From: Anaerolineaceae bacterium
Lineage (GTDB): Bacteria > Chloroflexota > Anaerolineae > JAAYZQ01
DNA length: 17,150 nucleotides
Reading direction: 5' to 3'
Assembly: GCA_012514775.1 (NCBI GenBank)
Contig: JAAYZQ010000091.1
Coordinates: 1-17,150, forward strand
The stretch's first letter is position 1; each line of letters begins with the position of its first letter. The position numbers and the translations under genes are program-made. Positions 1-6,996 of this stretch are shown piece after piece. Under the pieces are notes generated by a model. The model saw nothing but the letters and a program-made list of their open reading frames with translations. It was not told where the DNA came from and made no database searches.

Positions 1-676
1 CTCCCTCCTGGCCCATGGTCATGGCCAGGAGTAGCGCCATCAGGCTGCCAAAGAGCAACATGGCCCCCACCCAGTCAAAGCGCTGCCCACCCACCGGCCG
101 GCGCGCGGGCACAAAGTGGAGCACCATCCAGGTGCCGACGATGCCCACAGGCAAGTTGACGTAAAAGATCCAGTGCCAGGATAGGGCGCCGATGATCAGC
201 CCGCCAAGGACTGGGCCCAGGACGATGCCGATGGACACCATGGAGCCGCTGATTCCGAGGGCCTTGCCTCGCTCTGACGGAGGGAAGGCTTCTGTGACGA
301 TGGCCATGCCCAGGGCCATCAGCAGGGCGGCCCCGATGGCTTGCAGGATCCGGAAGCCGATGAGCCAGCCGATGGTGGGCGATAGCCCGCACAGCACCGA
401 GCCCAGGGTAAAGATGACGAACCCGGCGACGTACAGTGGCTTCTTGCCGATCATGTCGCCCAGGCGCCCGACGCTGAGCATCAATGTCGTCACCGTGAGG
501 AGATAGGCCAGGACCACCCACTGCACGGCGGCAAACCCGGTGTCAAAGGCGCGCACCAGCGTGGGCAGCGCTACGTTTACGATGCTGCCATCGATGGTGG
601 CCAGGATAATGCCCATGCCCACGGCAGCCATGACGTACCACTTGCGACTGTAATCAACTGCTTCCAACTGCTGCAT
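1..676 (-). CDS. Drug:H+ antiporter of the MFS DHA2 (EmrB/QacA) family, 3' part cut off by the window edge
   Basis: This gene encodes a proton-driven efflux transporter of the inner membrane; 225 codons are visible and the C-terminal half lies beyond the left edge. The first helix carries the DHA2 signature (LATIDGSIVNVALP, residues 25-38). MFS motif A (GRLGDMIGKK, 70-79) sits in the loop after helix 2, and antiporter motif C (IVLGPVLGGL, about 151-160) is in helix 5. The stretch FYVNLPVGI after helix 6 is also typical of 14-helix DHA2 exporters. The ATG at 674-676 is supported by a ribosome site (AGGAGA) about 5 bases upstream. It is divergent from the cytochrome gene and has its own promoter. 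The substrate cannot be told from sequence. The family call is safe; drug export as the physiological role is inferred. Confidence 0.9.
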   Translation of the reverse strand, partial: MQQLEAVDYSRKWYVMAAVGMGIILATIDGSIVNVALPTLVRAFDTGFAAVQWVVLAYLLTVTTLMLSVGRLGDMIGKKPLYVAGFVIFTLGSVLCGLSPTIGWLIGFRILQAIGAALLMALGMAIVTEAFPPSERGKALGISGSMVSIGIVLGPVLGGLIIGALSWHWIFYVNLPVGIVGTWMVLHFVPARRPVGGQRFDWVGAMLLFGSLMALLLAMTMGQEG

Positions 677-707
677 CCCGTCTCCTATCCCGTTTGCTGC
701 GCGCTCC

Positions 708-736
708 ATCATACCACACTTCAGCGACTTTGCGAA
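708..736 (-). promoter_or_regulatory. Sigma-70-like promoter for the DHA2 transporter gene
   Basis: On the minus strand a TTCGCA box (731-736) is followed after 17 bases by TATGAT (708-713). The predicted start of transcription near 701 leaves a leader of about 25 bases before the ATG at 676. The -35 box matches consensus at four positions and the -10 at five. Confidence 0.5.
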
Positions 737-808
737 CTCGGCCACTGCCTTGATCCAACGATTCCAACACACCCCCAACACAGTCCGGCGGTTGGGCTCG
801 CCGGGCTG

Positions 809-817
809 TGTTATACT
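809..817 (+). promoter_or_regulatory. Extended -10 promoter candidate for the cytochrome c gene
   Basis: The bases TGT followed by TATACT (812-817) form an extended -10 element. No good -35 is seen at 16-18 bases; a TTGGGC lies only 14 bases upstream, which is too close. Transcription from about 824 would give a leader of roughly 105 bases containing a small hairpin (CCGCCT 844-849 with AGGCGG 854-859, four-base loop). Confidence 0.4.
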
Positions 818-929
818 GGACACGAACGCGCCCGGAAGCTGCTCCGCCTGCAAAGGCGGCGCACAGGCCAGGTCCGGCACATACGGCGGCGATGGCCCGG
901 CACCGTTCACGACGAGCTTCGGAGGCCTT

Positions 930-1421
930 GTGTACAAGAGGGCAAGAACAGGATTGCGCCTGGCGGCCGCTGCCGGCCTGATGCTCCTGTGGGGCGTATT
1001 GCTGCTGGCCGCCTGTGGCAGCGAGGACGGGGCGGGCCCCGCGCAGCCCCAGGACACCGCGACGGCGATGCCGACAGCGGTGGCCGAGACCGCTGCCCCA
1101 CCGGCGGCCGGGGAGCCTGCCGGGATTCTGGCGGATGCCGGCCGGGAGGTCTTTGCCAGGGAGTGCGCCGAGTGCCACGGCGCCCAGGGGGAGGGCCTGG
1201 AGGGGCCCGTCCTCATCGGCATGAACACCAACCTGCCGGCCTTTGGCACGGCCGAGGGCCTTTACGAGTTTATCAGCCAGGGCATGCCCCTGGATGCGCC
1301 CGGCAGCCTGCCGGAGCAGGAGTACCTGGAGGTGCTGGCTTTCCTGCTGCTGGAAAACGCCAGGGTCGACGAGGACGCTCCCCTGGGCATGGAAGGGCTG
1401 GACGAAATCGATCTCCAATAG
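930..1421 (+). CDS. Small lipoprotein cytochrome c (single haem)
   Basis: The product is a 163-residue secreted electron carrier anchored by lipid. Starting from GTG at 930 (ribosome site GGAGG at 921-925), a charged N-terminus (YKRARTGLR) and hydrophobic stretch end in the lipobox LAAC with Cys29, so the mature protein should be tethered outside the membrane. A Thr/Pro/Ala-rich spacer (about 35-62) leads to one class I cytochrome c domain. The haem motif is C79-A-E-C82-H83, and the likely distal ligand is Met119 in SQGMP (Met98 is the less likely alternative). An upstream in-frame ATG at 750 would destroy the signal peptide, so I reject it. No oxidase or reductase subunit lies next to it, so its partner is unknown. 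It converges on the RNase J gene, with a hairpin between them. Confidence 0.85.
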   Translation: MYKRARTGLRLAAAAGLMLLWGVLLLAACGSEDGAGPAQPQDTATAMPTAVAETAAPPAAGEPAGILADAGREVFARECAECHGAQGEGLEGPVLIGMNTNLPAFGTAEGLYEFISQGMPLDAPGSLPEQEYLEVLAFLLLENARVDEDAPLGMEGLDEIDLQ

Positions 1422-1461
1422 AGCCAGGTCTGCGACCCTGGCTACCCCCCCTCTTCCCACA

Positions 1462-1493
1462 TCGCCCCGGCTGCCCCGTGGTAGCCGGGGCGA
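1462..1493. terminator. Strong GC hairpin between convergent genes, possible bidirectional transcript end
   Basis: An 11-bp perfect stem (1462-1472 with 1483-1492 and the closing A at 1493) encloses a 10-base loop. It sits in the 95-base gap between the cytochrome c and RNase J stop codons, so it could serve both. There is no T tract on either side, so it is not a textbook intrinsic terminator; it may instead protect 3' ends from exonucleases. Confidence 0.5.
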
Positions 1494-1516
1494 CCACGTC
1501 AGGCCCTGGTGCGGGC

Positions 1517-3163
1517 TTAGCTCTCGACGAGGGCCACGGTGATCACGGGCTTGCGCCGGGTTTCACGGTAGAAAAAGCTCGAGAGCGCCTGCTCCACCTT
1601 ATCTTCCACGCTGTCGGCTGCCGTGCCGCGGCCGTTCTTGGCCGCCGAGCGCACCACCTCCCGGGCACGGGCCAGCAGATCGCCCGACCGGGGAGCGGCG
1701 ACGAATCCGTGGGTGATGATGCGCGGCTCGCCCACCGCCTTGCCGGCCTTCCGGTCGTAGCGGGCCACGGCCGTTACAAAGCCGCTCTGCGCCAGGCCAT
1801 CCCGCTGGGCGAGGACGGCGGGACCGACGTCGCCGACCCGCGACCCGTCCACGTAGACGTTCTCGCCGGGCAGGCGCTTGCCGATGTGCAGGCTGTCGTT
1901 CAGGGTGAGCGGGTAGCCGTTTTCGACCACGGCAATGTTCTCCTTGGGAATGCCCAGGTCGTTGGCCAGCCGGGCATGCTGTACCAGGTGGCGCAGCTCG
2001 CCGTGGACCGGTACAAAGAACCGGGGCCGCAGTGTCTGGATGAGGAGCCGGAGCTCGTCCTGGCCGGCGTGGCCCGAGACGTGCACCTGCCGCAGTGGCG
2101 CGTAGTATACGTCGGCTCCCTTCTGGAAGAGGCGGTTGATCAGCCCACTGGTCAGCTCTTCGTTGCCCGGGATGGTGTGCGAAGAGAGCACGACCGTGTC
2201 ACCGTCCTCGATGCGCATGGTACGGTGGGTGCCGGTTGCCAGGCGGTTCAGCACGGCCATGGGCTCGCCCTGAGAGCCGGTGGCCAGGATCAAGACCTTG
2301 TGTGGGGGCAGACGCCGGGCCTGTTCCAGGTCGACGAGCATGCCCTCGGGGATCTCCAGGTAGCCCAGCTCGCGGGCCACGCCCGTGTTGGCCACCATGC
2401 TGCGGCCGGCGATGGCCACCTTGCGCCCGTGGCGCCCGGCCACCTGCACCACCTGCTGGATGCGCGAGATGAGGGAGGCGAACGTGGCGATGATGATCCT
2501 GCCTGGCGCCTGGCTCACGATCTCGTCCAGGGCGTCATAGAGCACCGCCTCGGATGGCGTGCTGCCCGGCTGTTCGGCGTTGGTGCTGTCCGACAGCAGG
2601 GCCAGGACGCCGCGCCGTCCGAACTCGGCCAGCTTGTCCATGTCCGTCGGCCAGCCATCCACCGGCGTCGGATCCAGCTTAAAGTCGCCGCTGTGGACGA
2701 CCAAACCCGCGGGCGTGGTAATGCCCAGGCCCACCGAGTCGGGGATGGAGTGGCAGACGTGGTACGGCTCGACGACAAAGGGGCCGATCTGGAGCCGGTC
2801 GCCAGCGGCATAAGTTTGCAGGCGGACGTGTTCCAGCATCCGCTCCTCGCGCAGCCGGACCTCAACGAGGCCGCGGGTGAGACGCGTGGCGTACACCGGG
2901 ACGTCGATCTCGCGCAGCAAATGGGCCAGGGCCCCAATATGATCCAGGTGCCCGTGGGTCAGCAATACGGCGCGCACCCAGTCTTTTTTATCCCGAATGT
3001 AATCCCAGTCGGGCAACAGGTAATCGACGCCGGGCATGTCCGATTCAGGGAACATGATGCCCGCGTCGATGATAAGAATGTTGCGGCCATACTCAATGCA
3101 AGTCATATTCTTGCCTACTTCCCCGAGGCCGCCCAGGGGAACGATGCGAAGTTTCGCAGCCAT
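1517..3163 (-). CDS. rnj: Ribonuclease J, metallo-beta-lactamase/beta-CASP RNase
   Basis: RNase J combines endonuclease and 5'-to-3' exonuclease activity and acts in mRNA decay and RNA maturation in the cytoplasm. The 548-residue length is normal for the family. The N-terminal metallo-beta-lactamase fold begins GGLGEVGKN and carries the zinc motif H70-G-H72-L-D74-H75, His138 in the HSIPDS block and Asp160 in HSGDF. The beta-CASP part follows (about 215-350), with SSHTIPGNEE (His329), VSGHAGQDE (His365) and VPVHGE (His387) completing the active site. The last 100 residues form the usual C-terminal domain. The ATG at 3161-3163 has AGGAG about 10 bases upstream. All expected catalytic residues are present. 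The gene has a long leader (about 230 bases) with an early terminator, described separately. Confidence 0.96.
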   Translation of the reverse strand: MAAKLRIVPLGGLGEVGKNMTCIEYGRNILIIDAGIMFPESDMPGVDYLLPDWDYIRDKKDWVRAVLLTHGHLDHIGALAHLLREIDVPVYATRLTRGLVEVRLREERMLEHVRLQTYAAGDRLQIGPFVVEPYHVCHSIPDSVGLGITTPAGLVVHSGDFKLDPTPVDGWPTDMDKLAEFGRRGVLALLSDSTNAEQPGSTPSEAVLYDALDEIVSQAPGRIIIATFASLISRIQQVVQVAGRHGRKVAIAGRSMVANTGVARELGYLEIPEGMLVDLEQARRLPPHKVLILATGSQGEPMAVLNRLATGTHRTMRIEDGDTVVLSSHTIPGNEELTSGLINRLFQKGADVYYAPLRQVHVSGHAGQDELRLLIQTLRPRFFVPVHGELRHLVQHARLANDLGIPKENIAVVENGYPLTLNDSLHIGKRLPGENVYVDGSRVGDVGPAVLAQRDGLAQSGFVTAVARYDRKAGKAVGEPRIITHGFVAAPRSGDLLARAREVVRSAAKNGRGTAADSVEDKVEQALSSFFYRETRRKPVITVALVES

Positions 3164-3277
3164 TTCAGTTACTCCTATGTGTTGTTGTCGGTGTGCCGGA
3201 ACAGGACCGGAGGCAAAGGGGCCGGAATCGATGAGAAACGGATCCGCGATGCGCGTACTGTCGAACTACACCTCAAT

Positions 3278-3306
3278 AATCTATTTAATGTCAGGACCAA
3301 AAGCAA
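3278..3306 (-). promoter_or_regulatory. Possible second promoter for RNase J, downstream of the terminator
   Basis: Minus-strand TTGCTT (3301-3306), 17 bases, then TAGATT (3278-3283), in A+T-rich sequence. Matches to consensus are only three and four of six. It would allow RNase J expression independent of the upstream terminator. Confidence 0.3.
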
Positions 3307-3320
3307 GGAGGGTTGTTCAT

Positions 3321-3350
3321 CAAAACACCCAGGCCAGTAAGCCTGGGTGC
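3321..3350 (-). terminator. Intrinsic terminator within the RNase J leader
   Basis: Read on the minus strand, a perfect 9-bp stem (CACCCAGGC at 3326-3334 and its complement at 3341-3349) with a 6-base loop is followed directly by TTTTG (3325-3321). It lies about 45-70 bases after the predicted leftward start and about 160 bases before the RNase J ATG. It could end a short RNA or attenuate RNase J. Confidence 0.65.
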
Positions 3351-3391
3351 CGCTCAATTGTGACCAAACCAGATTCCTACTTGTTCCTACG
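3322..3391 (-). ncRNA. Putative ~70-base leader RNA or small RNA upstream of RNase J
   Basis: A near-consensus minus-strand promoter predicts a start near 3391, and an intrinsic terminator ends near 3322. The transcript would be about 70 bases with a GTAGGAA direct repeat in its 5' part. It matches no RNA family that I recognise, and no small open frame with a proper start is present. Whether it is a free small RNA or the aborted form of the RNase J mRNA is open. Confidence 0.35.
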
Positions 3392-3397
3392 AGCCCC

Positions 3398-3426
3398 ATC
3401 GTAACACAATCGGCGCTGTTTGTCAA
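3398..3426 (-). promoter_or_regulatory. Strong sigma-70-like promoter upstream of RNase J
   Basis: On the minus strand a perfect TTGACA (3421-3426), exactly 17 bases, then TACGAT (3398-3403). Start of transcription is predicted near 3391. Confidence 0.65.
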
Positions 3427-3492
3427 GGGCCAGATACTCTTGCACCAGATGATATCCAGGGGCCCGCGTGGTTCAGGGCTGCCCCGGTCATT

Positions 3493-3521
3493 TTGCATTC
3501 GCGCTCCCGTGGTGATATAAT
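3493..3521 (+). promoter_or_regulatory. Strong promoter for the subtilase-FHA gene
   Basis: TTGCAT (3493-3498), a 17-base spacer, then a perfect TATAAT (3516-3521). The predicted start near 3528 gives a leader of about 53 bases before the ATG at 3581. Confidence 0.7.
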
Positions 3522-3580
3522 GCCCTACACGACGTTGCCGGGCATTTCCAGGCGGACCAATCGCTCAACGGAGAACTGAT

Positions 3581-6310
3581 ATGAGCCAAGACGAGTTCCG
3601 GGACCTGCCGACCCCCCAACCTCTGGAGCGCCGCGCACCCGGGGAGGGTCCTCTTGTGCGGCTTGTTGAGAATCGCAAGCTCCTCGCTGCGCTGCTGGGC
3701 ATCGGTCTGCTGCTGGCCGTGACAGGCGGGATTGTGTTGCTGCAGAGCGGCGGAGGCGGGGGCGAGCCGGTCCTCGAGATCCCCCCGACCCTGGAGGAGC
3801 TGGCGGAGCAGTATCCGCAACTGGCGGGGCTGTTTAACGATGCGACGCTGGGCTCGGTCTACAAGGAGTTTCTGATTGCCTACCACGAGGGAGGGATGGA
3901 GGCGGCGCGAGAGCTGGCCGAGCAGCGGGGGCTTCTGAACCAACGGGAGGAGATCCGCATCACCCTTGTACTGGACGATGCCCAGTACGTCCCTGCCATG
4001 TCGGAAGAGCTGAGCAGGGCGGGCATCACCGTCGAGGGGAGCTACCAGGAGCGGATTAACGTGGGCGTGCCCCTGGCCCTCATCGAGGGCCTGGCCGCCC
4101 AGCAGGGGACGGAGGCCCTGTTCGAGCAGCTCACCCAGATGGAGCACGTTATCCGGCTGGAGCTGCCCGCGCCGCGCCGCTCCGATGGAAGGCCAAGACG
4201 GGCCGCCGGCGGCGAGGGCACGTCGCTCACGGGGGCCGCCGAATGGCACGCGGCAGGCCTGACCGGCCAGGGCATCCGCGTGGGGGTCCTCGACCTGGGC
4301 TTTGATGGCTATCGCGACCTCCTGGGCCGCGAGCTGCCGGCGAGCGTGGCGGCCGCATCCTTTGCCTACGGCCTGGAGCCCGATGGTAGCGGCGAGGTGC
4401 ACGGCACCGCTTGCGCCGAGATCGTCCACGAGATGGCCCCGGATACCGAGCTGTACCTGGCCTACTATGACGGGACGCTGGTGAGCATGGGCCAGGCCGT
4501 GGACTGGCTGGTGTCGCAGGGGGTGAACATCATCAGCAACTCGACTACCGGCGTCGTGGGGCCCATGGACGGCAGCGACGAGTCGGCCGAGATGGTGGAT
4601 TGGGCGGCCGCCCAGGGGGTGCTGTGGGTAAACTCTTCGGGCAACGCCGCCATGGAGCACTACCGGGGGCTCTTTACCGACAGCGACGGCGACGGGCTTC
4701 ACGAGTTCCCCGATGGCACCGAGCTGATCGGGCTCTACATTTATGCTCCCCAGGTGACGCTGGCCCTCAACTGGGACGATTGGCAGGCCGTCAACGAGGA
4801 CTATGATCTCTACCTCTTTGACGAGGAAGGGAACCTGGTGGCCAGCGCCGAGGACATTCAGAATGGGACGGAGGGCCAGGTCGCGGCCGAGCTGATCCTG
4901 GGCAACGACGTTCCCCTCGGCGTGTACTTTATCGCCATCAAGGCGGAGCGGATCTCGCGCCCCGGAATGCTGGACCTTTACACGCTGGACGCGGAGCTGG
5001 AATTTCCGGTGGCCGAGCACAGCCTGGGCTCGCCGGCCGACGCCCATGAGGCGCTGGCTGTGGGCGCCACCGAGGTCAGGGACGACAGCCTGGCCAGCTA
5101 CAGCTCCCAGGGACCGAGCAACGACGGCCGGCTCAAGCCCGAGCTTTCGGGGCCGGCCGGTGTGTCCAGTGCCAGCTATGCCCCCGGGGTCTTTGACGGA
5201 ACCTCGGCCTCCACCCCCCACGTGGCGGGCGCGGCGGCCCTGGTGTGGAGTGCGTTTCCGGAGTACAGCGCAGACCAGGTGCGGGACTATTTGGAAGCCC
5301 ATGCCCTGGACCTTGGTCCCCTCGGGCCCGACAACGCCTACGGCTATGGGCGTCTGAGCATGCCTTCACCGCCGTCCGTGGAGATAGCCGGCCCGCCGGT
5401 GCTGCCGACGGCCCTGCCCACGGCCTTGCCCGAGGCAACCCTGGTGCCCCAGCCTACGGCCGTAGCAGTCTTGCCCGGCGAGCCGGGGCCGGAGATCAAG
5501 CCCGGCGAGGAGGCGAGCCTGCGCCTGACGCCGCTGCTCGTGCTGGGTGGCCTGGGCCTATGCGGCGGGTCGTTCATGTTGATCGGTGGGGGGCTACTGC
5601 TGTGGGTGGTGGGGCGCTCGGCGCGCCGGCGGGGAGCGCCGGCCGTGGCACAACCTCTGCCGCCCGTGCGGCCCGTGACGCCTGCCAGGCCGGCGCCGGC
5701 CGGGCCGGTCGGACCGGCTCTTCGAGAGACGATGCACGGCTATGGGGCGCTGCTGGCTCCCCGGCGGCCTCCGCTTCTCCTGGCGCCGGGCAGGCTGACC
5801 ATCGGCCGGAGCGCGGCGTGCGATCTGGTGGTCGACAGTGTCCTGGTGTCGCGCCAGCACGCACAGTTGGAGTGTTCGCCCGGCCGATGCACGATAGAAG
5901 ACCTGGGCAGCTCCAACGGCACGTACGTCAACGGCCGGCGTGTGTCGCGGGCAGCGCTTTCGCCGGGCGACAGGCTGCGCCTGGGCGACGTGGAACTGAC
6001 CTACCAGGCGGGGGCCGGAGCCCCACCGGCTGCCGGCGGGGCCTGGCTGGAATTCGGCGGTCGCCGCCAGGCGCTCTCGCCTGCCGGCGTGGTCCTCGGC
6101 CGCTCGCACGACAGCGACCTGGTCGTGGCTGATGAGCGGGCGTCGCGGCAGCACGCCAGCATCGACCTGCAAGGCGACACCTGGATCATTTCTGACCTGG
6201 GCAGCGCCAACGGGACCCTTGTCAACGGCGAGCGCGTTCGGGAACGCGCGCTGCGCCCGGGCGACGAGATCCGCGTTGGCGATACCCGGATCTATTTCCG
6301 GAAGGAGTGA
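3581..6310 (+). CDS. Transmembrane subtilisin-like (S8) serine protease with two C-terminal FHA domains
   Basis: This 909-residue protein appears to span the membrane twice. A short basic N-terminus is followed by helix 1 (about 34-55). A propeptide-like region (about 120-196) precedes the S8 domain, with Asp238 (VGVLDLG), His274 (EVHGTA), oxyanion Asn355 (NSSGN) and Ser542 (GTSASTPHVAG). Between Asn355 and Ser542 lies an inserted beta-sandwich-like segment (about 363-478). A Pro/Thr-rich linker (600-645) leads to helix 2 (about 650-676), then a basic RSARRRG stop and two FHA domains (about 735-810 and 825-907). FHA1 has GR742-743, SRQH757-760 and SSNGT; FHA2 has GR840-841, SRQH855-858 and SANGT, so both keep the phosphothreonine-binding residues. 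Basic residues flank both helices on the inner side, placing the protease outside and the FHA pair in the cytoplasm. ATG 3581 has GGAG 7 bases upstream. Domain calls are secure; the signalling role is inferred. Confidence 0.93.
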   Translation: MSQDEFRDLPTPQPLERRAPGEGPLVRLVENRKLLAALLGIGLLLAVTGGIVLLQSGGGGGEPVLEIPPTLEELAEQYPQLAGLFNDATLGSVYKEFLIAYHEGGMEAARELAEQRGLLNQREEIRITLVLDDAQYVPAMSEELSRAGITVEGSYQERINVGVPLALIEGLAAQQGTEALFEQLTQMEHVIRLELPAPRRSDGRPRRAAGGEGTSLTGAAEWHAAGLTGQGIRVGVLDLGFDGYRDLLGRELPASVAAASFAYGLEPDGSGEVHGTACAEIVHEMAPDTELYLAYYDGTLVSMGQAVDWLVSQGVNIISNSTTGVVGPMDGSDESAEMVDWAAAQGVLWVNSSGNAAMEHYRGLFTDSDGDGLHEFPDGTELIGLYIYAPQVTLALNWDDWQAVNEDYDLYLFDEEGNLVASAEDIQNGTEGQVAAELILGNDVPLGVYFIAIKAERISRPGMLDLYTLDAELEFPVAEHSLGSPADAHEALAVGATEVRDDSLASYSSQGPSNDGRLKPELSGPAGVSSASYAPGVFDGTSASTPHVAGAAALVWSAFPEYSADQVRDYLEAHALDLGPLGPDNAYGYGRLSMPSPPSVEIAGPPVLPTALPTALPEATLVPQPTAVAVLPGEPGPEIKPGEEASLRLTPLLVLGGLGLCGGSFMLIGGGLLLWVVGRSARRRGAPAVAQPLPPVRPVTPARPAPAGPVGPALRETMHGYGALLAPRRPPLLLAPGRLTIGRSAACDLVVDSVLVSRQHAQLECSPGRCTIEDLGSSNGTYVNGRRVSRAALSPGDRLRLGDVELTYQAGAGAPPAAGGAWLEFGGRRQALSPAGVVLGRSHDSDLVVADERASRQHASIDLQGDTWIISDLGSANGTLVNGERVRERALRPGDEIRVGDTRIYFRKE

Positions 6311-6311
6311 G

Positions 6312-6327
6312 CGCGCTCGCTAGCGCG
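6312..6327. terminator. Small hairpin at the convergent gene ends
   Basis: CGCGCT (6312-6317) pairs with AGCGCG (6322-6327) around a 4-base loop. It spans the 9-base gap between the subtilase stop and the PRC-barrel stop, and overlaps the latter. With a 6-bp stem and no T tract it is a weak candidate. Confidence 0.25.
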
Positions 6328-6910
6328 TGTCGTCCTTCTCTCCAAAGAACGGGACGTCGCTGGTCCAGTCTTGATCCCGGGTCTCGCGAGAGATCTCTTC
6401 CGGGAGGTCGCCGGGAACAAAGCGGCCGGTGTCGACAATGACATAGTCTGGGCCGATCGAGTGCGTGGCGCTGGCCGGAATGTACTTGGACTCGGCCAGG
6501 GGCCCTTCAATCTCTACCTGGCCCAGGCGATAACCGGTGAATTGGCCGTGCTCGTCAACCAGGATGTCGTTCACCTGGCCAAGCTTGGTGCCGTTGCTGT
6601 CGACGACGGTGCGCCGCCGGAGATAGTCCGACGTCTTGAGCCAGTCTTCGCCCCCGGCAAAATGGGTCTCGGGGACAAATACGTCCTGGCTGCGCACCAG
6701 GATGACGTCGTGCCCCCAGACCTGGACGTCGTCGCTGCTGATGTACTGGTACTCTGGCTGCAAGAAATCACCCACCGAGATGACCACGGCCGCCACGCGC
6801 GGGCCGTTGGGGTCGATCATCGTATCCGCCACGTCGGCTAGCTTTTCCCCCGTGTTGACATCCACCACCGCCTTGCCCTTTAGCTCCTTGATGGATCGAA
6901 CGTCTGACAT
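6320..6910 (-). CDS. Tandem PRC-barrel domain protein
   Basis: The 196-residue product contains two PRC-barrel-like beta domains (about 5-78 and 90-163). Each begins with the typical pattern of a 'GK.V.D..G.K.G.V.D...D' strand-turn motif, and each ends with an I..DDV/ASAT..IG.D.V stretch. PRC barrels occur in RimM, photosynthetic reaction-centre subunit H and many soluble bacterial proteins, where they bind partner proteins or RNA. No signal peptide or membrane helix is seen, so it is probably cytoplasmic or membrane-associated. The charged C-terminal tail (about 165-196) is low in predicted structure. The start has an excellent ribosome site, AGGAGGTG four bases before the ATG at 6908-6910. 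It has its own promoter, divergent from ftsH. The exact function is unknown; domain membership is fairly sure. Confidence 0.82.
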   Translation of the reverse strand: MSDVRSIKELKGKAVVDVNTGEKLADVADTMIDPNGPRVAAVVISVGDFLQPEYQYISSDDVQVWGHDVILVRSQDVFVPETHFAGGEDWLKTSDYLRRRTVVDSNGTKLGQVNDILVDEHGQFTGYRLGQVEIEGPLAESKYIPASATHSIGPDYVIVDTGRFVPGDLPEEISRETRDQDWTSDVPFFGEKDDTR

Positions 6911-6967
6911 CGAACACCTCCTGATCTAGTCAAACAATCCTATGTGCGGCCAAGTGCCGCCACTCTC

Positions 6968-6996
6968 ATTATACCCTGCGGGGAGACCGAGGACAA
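6968..6996 (-). promoter_or_regulatory. Promoter for the PRC-barrel gene
   Basis: Minus-strand TTGTCC (6991-6996), 17 bases, then a perfect TATAAT (6968-6973). The predicted start near 6961 leaves about 50 bases before the ATG. The inverted repeat at 6995-7037 begins at the upstream edge of the -35 box. Confidence 0.65.

Larger units (their letters stand above)
3164..3580. other. 417-bp divergent intergenic region between RNase J and the subtilase-FHA gene
   Basis: This gap is richer in A+T than its surroundings (especially 3260-3330) and holds divergent promoters, a rightward one at 3493-3521 and a leftward one at 3398-3426. It also holds a leftward terminator hairpin at 3321-3350 and a possible second leftward promoter at 3278-3306. 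I see no convincing coding sequence; the 107-codon open frame on the minus strand overlaps the -10 box and has no protein-like features. A direct repeat, TTCCTAC at 3374-3380 and 3384-3390, lies at the predicted leftward start site. Confidence 0.7.

Noticed and set aside
750..929. N-terminal extension of the cytochrome c to an ATG at 750
   Set aside because: It would bury the lipoprotein signal peptide inside the protein and cover the promoter-like element at 809-817.
3230..3280. Sequence with a TTCGA-like core resembling a tRNA T-arm
   Set aside because: No acceptor, anticodon or D-arm pairing could be built around it.
989..3340. 783-codon open frame on the plus strand across the cytochrome c and RNase J genes
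   Set aside because: It runs antisense to RNase J and out of frame with the cytochrome gene, both of which have clear motifs. The translation is Gly/Arg/His-rich with no domain; long shadow frames are expected in GC-rich DNA.
3175..3498. 107-codon minus-strand frame upstream of RNase J
   Set aside because: It starts upstream of and spans the predicted promoter and terminator, and shows no protein-like composition.
3488..5302. 604-codon open frame on the minus strand opposite the subtilase
   Set aside because: It is antisense to a gene with an intact catalytic triad, has His/Gly/Arg-rich composition and no recognisable domain.
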